Assembly (NCBI RefSeq): GCF_008974225.1
Contig: NZ_BKZR01000015.1
Coordinates: 6,283 to 70,282, forward strand
Reading direction: 5' to 3'
Source: Weizmannia acidilactici
Lineage (GTDB): Bacteria > Bacillota > Bacilli > Bacillales > Bacillaceae_C
Length of the DNA: 64,000 nucleotides
Of the stretch, positions 59,379-64,000 are shown one piece after another (position 1 is the stretch's first letter; every line of letters starts with the position of its first letter). The notes under the pieces are model-generated. The model ran no database searches. It was not told the origin of the DNA and saw only the letters and a program-made list of their open reading frames with translations. A program made the position numbers and the translations under genes.

Positions 59379-59650
59379 CGATACGGCAGAAACTGATCGG
59401 AAAGCATTACAGTGCGAAAAGAAAGAATGTAAAGAACATTTTGGCGGAAAATCGGATCAGAAATGTCCGTTAGTAAGGGTGTAAAGGCTATTACGGTGGA
59501 AAAATGGAGCCAAAAGTCCGTTAACGCCTCTGACAGCGATTTTAATATGTTATTAATTTTTTATGTTTATGATAAAACATAATGAACCTGGCTATCTATC
59601 TTTATGTCATTTTATATGATTTCATCTTTACATCTTTAGGAGGAAGCATT

Positions 59651-60796
59651 ATGAAAATTATCGTTGCAGGCGGGGACGGATTTTGCGGCTGGCCGACAGC
59701 ACTTTATTTATCCAAACAAGGGCATGATGTCGCCATCATTGACAGTCTGATCCGGCGCAAATGGGACCGGGAACTCGGCGTCGATTCGCTCACCCCGATT
59801 TTCACACTTGAAGAACGGACGCAGCGCTGGTTCGAATTGACCGGCAAACAAATCAATACATACTTGGGGGATATGACCCATTTTGACTTTTTAAGGGAAG
59901 TGATGCGGCAGGAGCGTCCAGATGCGTTTGTTCATTTTGCGGAGCAAAGGTCTGCGCCTTACTCCATGATCGACCGGGAACACGCCGTATTTACCCAAAC
60001 GAATAATGTCGTTGGAACTTTAAATTTAATTTATGCCGTAAAGGAACTTGTGCCGGACTGCCATATTATTAAACTCGGCACGATGGGCGAATACGGGCAG
60101 CCGAATATTGATATTGAAGAAGGCTATATTACGATTTCTCACAACGGCCGGGAAGATATGCTCCCGTATCCGAAACAGCCTGGTTCCATGTACCATTTAT
60201 CGAAAGTCCATGACAGCCATAATTTAATGTTTGCCACCAAAAACTGGGGACTGCGCGTGACGGATTTGAACCAAGGGGTCGTTTACGGGCTGCATACGGA
60301 TGAAACACAGCTTGATCCTGTCCTTGTCAACCGCCTCGACTATGACGGCGTATTCGGTACAGCTTTAAACCGTTTCCTCATCCAGGCGGCGGTCGGGCAC
60401 AATTTAACCGTATATGGTGCAGGAGGCCAGACGCGCGGCTTTTTAAACATTAAAGATACCGTCCGCTGCATAGAGATCGCAGCCAATAATCCGGCAGACA
60501 GAGGGGAATTCCGTGTGTTCAACCAGTTTACGGAAGAATTCTCGATCCTTGATCTTGCCGAAAAAGTGAAACGAGTGGCAGAACATGAAGGCATTCAGGC
60601 AACAATAGACCATATTCAAAATCCGAGAAAGGAAAAAGAAGAGCATTATTATCATGCCGCCCATACAAAACTCGTAGACCTCGGCCTCAAGCCGCATTTA
60701 TTAACGGATGACGTGCTACGTGGCATTTTGCTGACTGTGGTTGAATATAAAAACCGTGTGGTAATGGAAAAAATAATGCCGGATGTGAAATGGTAA
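59651..60796 (+). CDS. sqd1: UDP-sulfoquinovose synthase (Sqd1-like)
   Basis: 381 residues, short-chain epimerase/dehydratase fold. VAGGDGFCGWPTALYLSKQG binds NAD. DSLIRRKWDRELGVDSLTPI is diagnostic of Sqd1, which joins sulfite to UDP-glucose to give UDP-sulfoquinovose. Catalytic residues are seen at T144 (KLGTMGEYG), Y181 and K185 (YHLSK). ATG at 59651 behind AGGAGGAAG. Followed by an SqdX-like glycosyltransferase, as in sulfolipid operons. Confidence 0.88.
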   Translation: MKIIVAGGDGFCGWPTALYLSKQGHDVAIIDSLIRRKWDRELGVDSLTPIFTLEERTQRWFELTGKQINTYLGDMTHFDFLREVMRQERPDAFVHFAEQRSAPYSMIDREHAVFTQTNNVVGTLNLIYAVKELVPDCHIIKLGTMGEYGQPNIDIEEGYITISHNGREDMLPYPKQPGSMYHLSKVHDSHNLMFATKNWGLRVTDLNQGVVYGLHTDETQLDPVLVNRLDYDGVFGTALNRFLIQAAVGHNLTVYGAGGQTRGFLNIKDTVRCIEIAANNPADRGEFRVFNQFTEEFSILDLAEKVKRVAEHEGIQATIDHIQNPRKEKEEHYYHAAHTKLVDLGLKPHLLTDDVLRGILLTVVEYKNRVVMEKIMPDVKW

Positions 60797-60814
60797 CAGA
60801 AAGCGGGAGAGGTT

Positions 60815-61969
60815 ATGAAAATCGCGATTATTACGGAGACATTTTTACCGTCAACGGACGGGATCGTCACACGCCTTTGTGCATCGATCCGTTGGCTGAA
60901 ACAGCATGGACATGAGGTGCTCGTAATTGCACCGGATCTGGGCGTATCCAATTTTGAAGGGATACCTGTAGCGGGTGTTCCAGCCCACACATTTTTTCTC
61001 TATAAGGATAAAAAGTTTGCCTTTCTTTCCCAGAAAGTCAAAAGGTACCTGCTCGAATTCGGGCCGGATCTTGTCCATATCGTAAATCCTGCGCTGCTTG
61101 GCGCCACCGGTATTTATTATACAAAATGCTTAAAGTTCCCATTAATTGCTTCTTACCATACGGAAGTGCCAAAATATGCCGATTATTACCATCTTCCATT
61201 TTTAAAACCGGTTTTATGGTGGTATTTCAGGTTGCTGCATAACCGTGCCGATTTGAATTTGTGCACATCCATGTCGGTATTAAAGGAATTGGAAGGAAAA
61301 AAATTTAAAAATGTGCATCTGTGGAAACGGGGGGTGGACACCGGGTTGTTCGGTCCAGACCGCTTCAATGCAAAGATGCGAACACGTTTAACTGCAAGGA
61401 AGACTGATAAAAAACTGCTGCTTTATGTCGGCCGGCTCGCACCAGAAAAAGGCATCGAAAAGATCCGCGAAGTACTGGACCTGTCCGATGATTTTTGTCT
61501 GGCAATTGTCGGCGACGGTCCGCACCGGAATTATCTCGAAAATTATTTTAAAGGCACGCCAACCGTTTTTACCGGTTTTCTCCATGGGGAAGAACTGGCA
61601 AGTGCCTATGCATCATCGGATATTTTTGTCTTCCCTTCGACAACGGAAACGCTCGGCCTTGTCCTGCTGGAAGCCATGGCGTCCGGGCTGCCCGTTGTTG
61701 CGGCTGAAAGCGGGCCTACAAAAGAACAGGTCACCCACGGCCGCACAGGTTTGCTGTATCATCCGGACATTCCGGATGACTTCATTCAGCAGGTTACAAC
61801 ACTAAAGGATGACGAACTTCGCCGCCGGCTATCCAAAAATGCCCGGGAAGCAGCCCGGAAGTTTGGCTGGGATGCCCCGTCCCGCCAGCTGCTTGCTTTC
61901 TATAAGGAAACAGTAAAAGGCTGTGCATTTTCCAGAAAAATGTCCGGGGAAAAACTAAAAATGCTATGA
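60815..61969 (+). CDS. sqdX: GT4 glycosyltransferase, SqdX/SQD2-like
   Basis: 384 residues, GT-B fold. FLPSTDGIVTRLCASIRWLK, SYHTEVPKYADYY, LWKRGVDTGLF and the donor-site ETLGLVLLEAMASGLPVVA all resemble SqdX/SQD2, which moves sulfoquinovose to diacylglycerol; related lipid glycosyltransferases (for example mannosyl-diacylglycerol type) look similar. Eighteen bases after sqd1. The stop overlaps the gtrA start (ATGA). Confidence 0.82.
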   Translation: MKIAIITETFLPSTDGIVTRLCASIRWLKQHGHEVLVIAPDLGVSNFEGIPVAGVPAHTFFLYKDKKFAFLSQKVKRYLLEFGPDLVHIVNPALLGATGIYYTKCLKFPLIASYHTEVPKYADYYHLPFLKPVLWWYFRLLHNRADLNLCTSMSVLKELEGKKFKNVHLWKRGVDTGLFGPDRFNAKMRTRLTARKTDKKLLLYVGRLAPEKGIEKIREVLDLSDDFCLAIVGDGPHRNYLENYFKGTPTVFTGFLHGEELASAYASSDIFVFPSTTETLGLVLLEAMASGLPVVAAESGPTKEQVTHGRTGLLYHPDIPDDFIQQVTTLKDDELRRRLSKNAREAARKFGWDAPSRQLLAFYKETVKGCAFSRKMSGEKLKML

Positions 61970-62332
61970 GAAACACAATCATTCAATATGGAAAATATTG
62001 TATTGTCGGGGGGGAGCTGCGCACTGATTGACCTTAGGGTGCTGTACGGTTTCCTTTCCTTTTTCCCTTCAAAGCAGCCGTTTTGGCTTGCATTTTGGAA
62101 TTCGGTTGCATATGGCCTGGCTGTGTTAAACAGCTACTATTGGAATTCCAGGTTCACGTTTAAAGCAAAGAAAAATCCGAAACAGTTTATTGCGTTTATT
62201 ACCCAGGCTGCCGCCAGCCTTTTGATTGCCGATTTTATTTTTGTCTCCGGTATTTATTTGTTCGGGATTTTCGCAGTATTCCTGAAATGGATCGGCACTG
62301 CTGTTTCAAAGCTGGCATCCATGTTTCTTTAA
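61966..62332 (+). pseudogene. GtrA-family membrane protein, frameshifted in a G7 tract
   Basis: The ATG at 61966 is coupled to sqdX by a four-base overlap and opens as a GtrA protein (MRNTIIQYGKYCIVGG). A run of seven G (62008-62014) shifts the frame; with six G it would continue SCALIDLRVLYGFLSFFPSK through four membrane helices to 62332. As written, the first frame stops at 62029. GtrA proteins flip lipid-linked sugars. This may be phase variation, decay or a sequencing error. Confidence 0.75.
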
Positions 62333-62411
62333 TCATTAGCCAGCTTCCTGTTTAATAAATTTTTTGTTTTGTTTTCAAAAGATATAATGAAAAGAAATGG
62401 GGAGGTGGCGT

Positions 62412-62552
62412 TTGACCATTCCGCTTGTTTATTTGCAACGTAAAAGGAAAAAAATAAAAAAAGCTTTTCGCTTATATCACGTTCATTCATTAACGATAAA
62501 GGAACAGGAGGCAAAATGTTTTTACCTTATCCGATTTTGGCCGCAGTTTTAG
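62412..62552 (+). CDS. Possible 46-residue leader ORF overlapping yuiD
   Basis: TTG start behind GGGGAGGTGG, a very strong ribosome binding site. Basic (QRKRKKIKKAFR) and overlaps the yuiD start by 37 bases. It could be a leader peptide or chance. Confidence 0.3.
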   Translation: MTIPLVYLQRKRKKIKKAFRLYHVHSLTIKEQEAKCFYLIRFWPQF

Positions 62553-62986
62553 GCATGCTCGCGGCGCAAATCATAAAAGTCCCGATCCATTTGGTGACGT
62601 CCGGGGAATTCAATTGGAGGCTCGCATTCAGCACGGGAGGGATGCCTAGTTCCCACACTTCAATGGTGATTGCTTTAACGACTGCAATCGGCTTGACTTC
62701 GGGATTTTACTCGAATGCATTTGCGATCAGCCTTATTTTTTCTTCGATTGTCATTTACGATGCAACTGGTGTGCGCAGACAGGCCGGTTACCATGCCGAA
62801 GTATTAAACCAGCTGATTGCGGATTTTAACCGCCTTTTGGAAACATTGAAAGACCCGGACATGAAAAATGCGGAATCGAGAAAGCAGCTGAAAGAACTTT
62901 TGGGGCACAAACCTGCCGAAGTTTTTTTCGGCATCATTACAGGTATCGTTGTCGGCATCGTCACTTTTATTTTTTATCCTTTTTAA
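62516..62986 (+). CDS. yuiD: YuiD-like divergent PAP2 (DUF212) membrane protein
   Basis: 156 residues. FSTGGMPSSHTSMVIALTTA and IVIYDATGVRRQAGYHAEVL are the DUF212/acid phosphatase-vanadium haloperoxidase-related signature. Membrane helices near both ends. Close in length to B. subtilis YuiD. AGGAGG just before the ATG. Role unknown; a lipid phosphatase is proposed for the family. Confidence 0.92.
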   Translation: MFLPYPILAAVLGMLAAQIIKVPIHLVTSGEFNWRLAFSTGGMPSSHTSMVIALTTAIGLTSGFYSNAFAISLIFSSIVIYDATGVRRQAGYHAEVLNQLIADFNRLLETLKDPDMKNAESRKQLKELLGHKPAEVFFGIITGIVVGIVTFIFYPF

Positions 62987-63302
62987 CGGTAAATGGAAAA
63001 AAACTGTCCCGAATGCTTTTAAAAAGCCGGGATCATACGATGATCGCTAATTTCTGAGACTCCAGCGGGAAAAGCGAGCAAGAAGAGCCTCCTCGTGCTG
63101 ATGTATCGGGCGGGGAGGCTCGCGTCAAGTAAGGAAAAAACGTGAATTTTGCGATCGTCAAAATTTTTGATCATATAGCTTTGTTAAAAGGGGCCCCTTA
63201 GGCTGTTATCGGCTTTTGGGACTGCCCTTTTTTCATGTAATTATCCGCGATGCTCGCCTTTCGGTTAAATTTTTTCTTGGAGGCAAAACGGAGGAGCGGC
63301 CT
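62987..63302. other. Intergenic region with a Bacillaceae-type dispersed repeat
   Basis: About 315 bases without a gene. 63056-63130 (GAGACTCCAGCGGGAAAAGC to GAGGCTCGCG) resembles a repeat commonly dispersed in Bacillaceae intergenic DNA. A palindrome AAGGGGCCCCTT near 63190 and a T6 run near 63229 may end transcripts from either side. Confidence 0.5.
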
Positions 63303-64000
63303 TTATCCTCTCGGCAGCGATTCGGTCCCATCAATATAAATGTCCGTTCCGCTGATATGGTTGGAATCATCGGAAGCAAGGAACAAGACAAGGTCCGCCA
63401 CTTGTTCTGGTTTGCCCGGCCCTGCGGCAAGCGGCTGGTCGCCTTCCGGGAATTCAACCGGAATCTGCACTTTTTCCAGTTCCTCCGTGCGGTTTGTATT
63501 TTGCTCGATATTTGTTTCAATCGCATCCGGGCAGACGGCATTGACGCGGATTTTGTAGCGCGCCAGTTCCAATGCGGCCATTTTCATAAACGCGACCTGC
63601 CTGGCGTTTGAAATGCTGTAGGCGGACATGCCGATGTTGGAGAAAATACGGTTGCCGTTGATCGAGTTTGTGATGATGATGCTGCCTCCCCGCCCTTTCA
63701 TATGCGGGATTGAATATTTTGTGAAAAGAAAAGTTCCTTTCAAATCGTTGTTAACGTTTCATCCCAGTCTTCCGGTGAAAGGTCTTCGATCGGCGACACT
63801 GTCCCATTAATGCCGGCGTTGGCAAACACAATATCGAGCCGGCCCCAATGTTCGACTGTTTTGCCAATTGCATTTTTGACACGCTCAGGATCGGCGACAT
63901 CGACCTCCTGAGCCATCGCCTCACCGCCTTTTTGTCCTATGAGATTTTTTACTTCATCCGCCCTTTCCTGTTTCATATCCATGACACAAACTTTTGCCCC
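63303..64000 (-). pseudogene. SDR-family dehydrogenase, frameshifted and cut by the window end
   Basis: Minus-strand Rossmann dehydrogenase reading in from beyond 64000 (KVCVMDMKQERADEVKNLIG, IVFANAGINGTVSPIEDLSP) and ending at 63303 with GTDIYIDGTESLPRG. At about 63743-63750 the frame breaks: DETLTTI-stop against an expected T-N-L-K-G-T junction, consistent with one missing A. The second part keeps the catalytic SAYSISNARQV (Y-x3-N instead of Y-x3-K, a missing key lysine). Mutation or sequencing error. Confidence 0.75.

Overview
The window is a chromosomal segment of a Bacillaceae-type Firmicute. Evidence: pgi beside a yugO-type K+ channel gene (the order seen in Bacillus subtilis), a yuiD homologue, GGAGG-type ribosome binding sites, frequent TTG/GTG starts and consensus sigma-A promoters. 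Its centre is one complete integrated siphovirus of about 51.7 kb (2645-54316). It sits in the 3' end of a tRNA-Ala(CGC) gene and is bounded by a perfect 50-bp direct repeat (attL 2645-2694, attR 54267-54316). Before integration tRNA-Ala(CGC) and tRNA-Ala(GGC) stood side by side.

Layout. 1-2620: end of pgi, K+ channel, tRNA promoter. 2749-7172 (minus): integrase, membrane nuclease with excalibur tail, BamE-like lipoprotein, ImmA-type protease and CI-like repressor. 7196-7320: lysis/lysogeny switch with 19-bp operators. 7340-15855: early genes (Cro-like, antirepressor, HTH proteins, YqaI-like, Gam-like, a protein with an SSB-like tail, replisome organiser, helicase loader, DnaB helicase, dUTPase). 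15867-20353: small early/middle genes, including two DUF3954 copies behind duplicated hairpin leaders. 20369-24656: a type IV CRISPR-Cas operon (csf1, cas11, csf2/cas7, csf3/cas5, a Cas6-like RAMP, a cysH-like gene) with no cas1/cas2, no dinG and no array that I can find. 25074-26145: late regulator and small genes. 26219-50404: Listeria A118/PBSX-like packaging, head, tail and lysis genes. 50490-53979 (minus): accessory genes, including an AP2 protein and a secreted ComEC-like metallo-hydrolase with its DUF3006 partner. 54341-64000: tRNA-Ala(GGC), an amino/imino-acid oxidation cluster, a sulfolipid-type pair (sqd1/sqdX) with a frameshifted gtrA, yuiD, and a frameshifted SDR cut by the window end.

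The main discovery candidate is the type IV operon. It combines the cysH-like gene typical of subtype IV-B with a Cas6-like protein that IV-B normally lacks, and it lies inside a prophage early/late boundary. The 3' fragment of a third DUF3954 gene is fused directly behind the cysH stop, which looks like an insertion or recombination scar. The AT-rich stretch just behind it (24729-25007) is the best place to look for a non-coding RNA partner.
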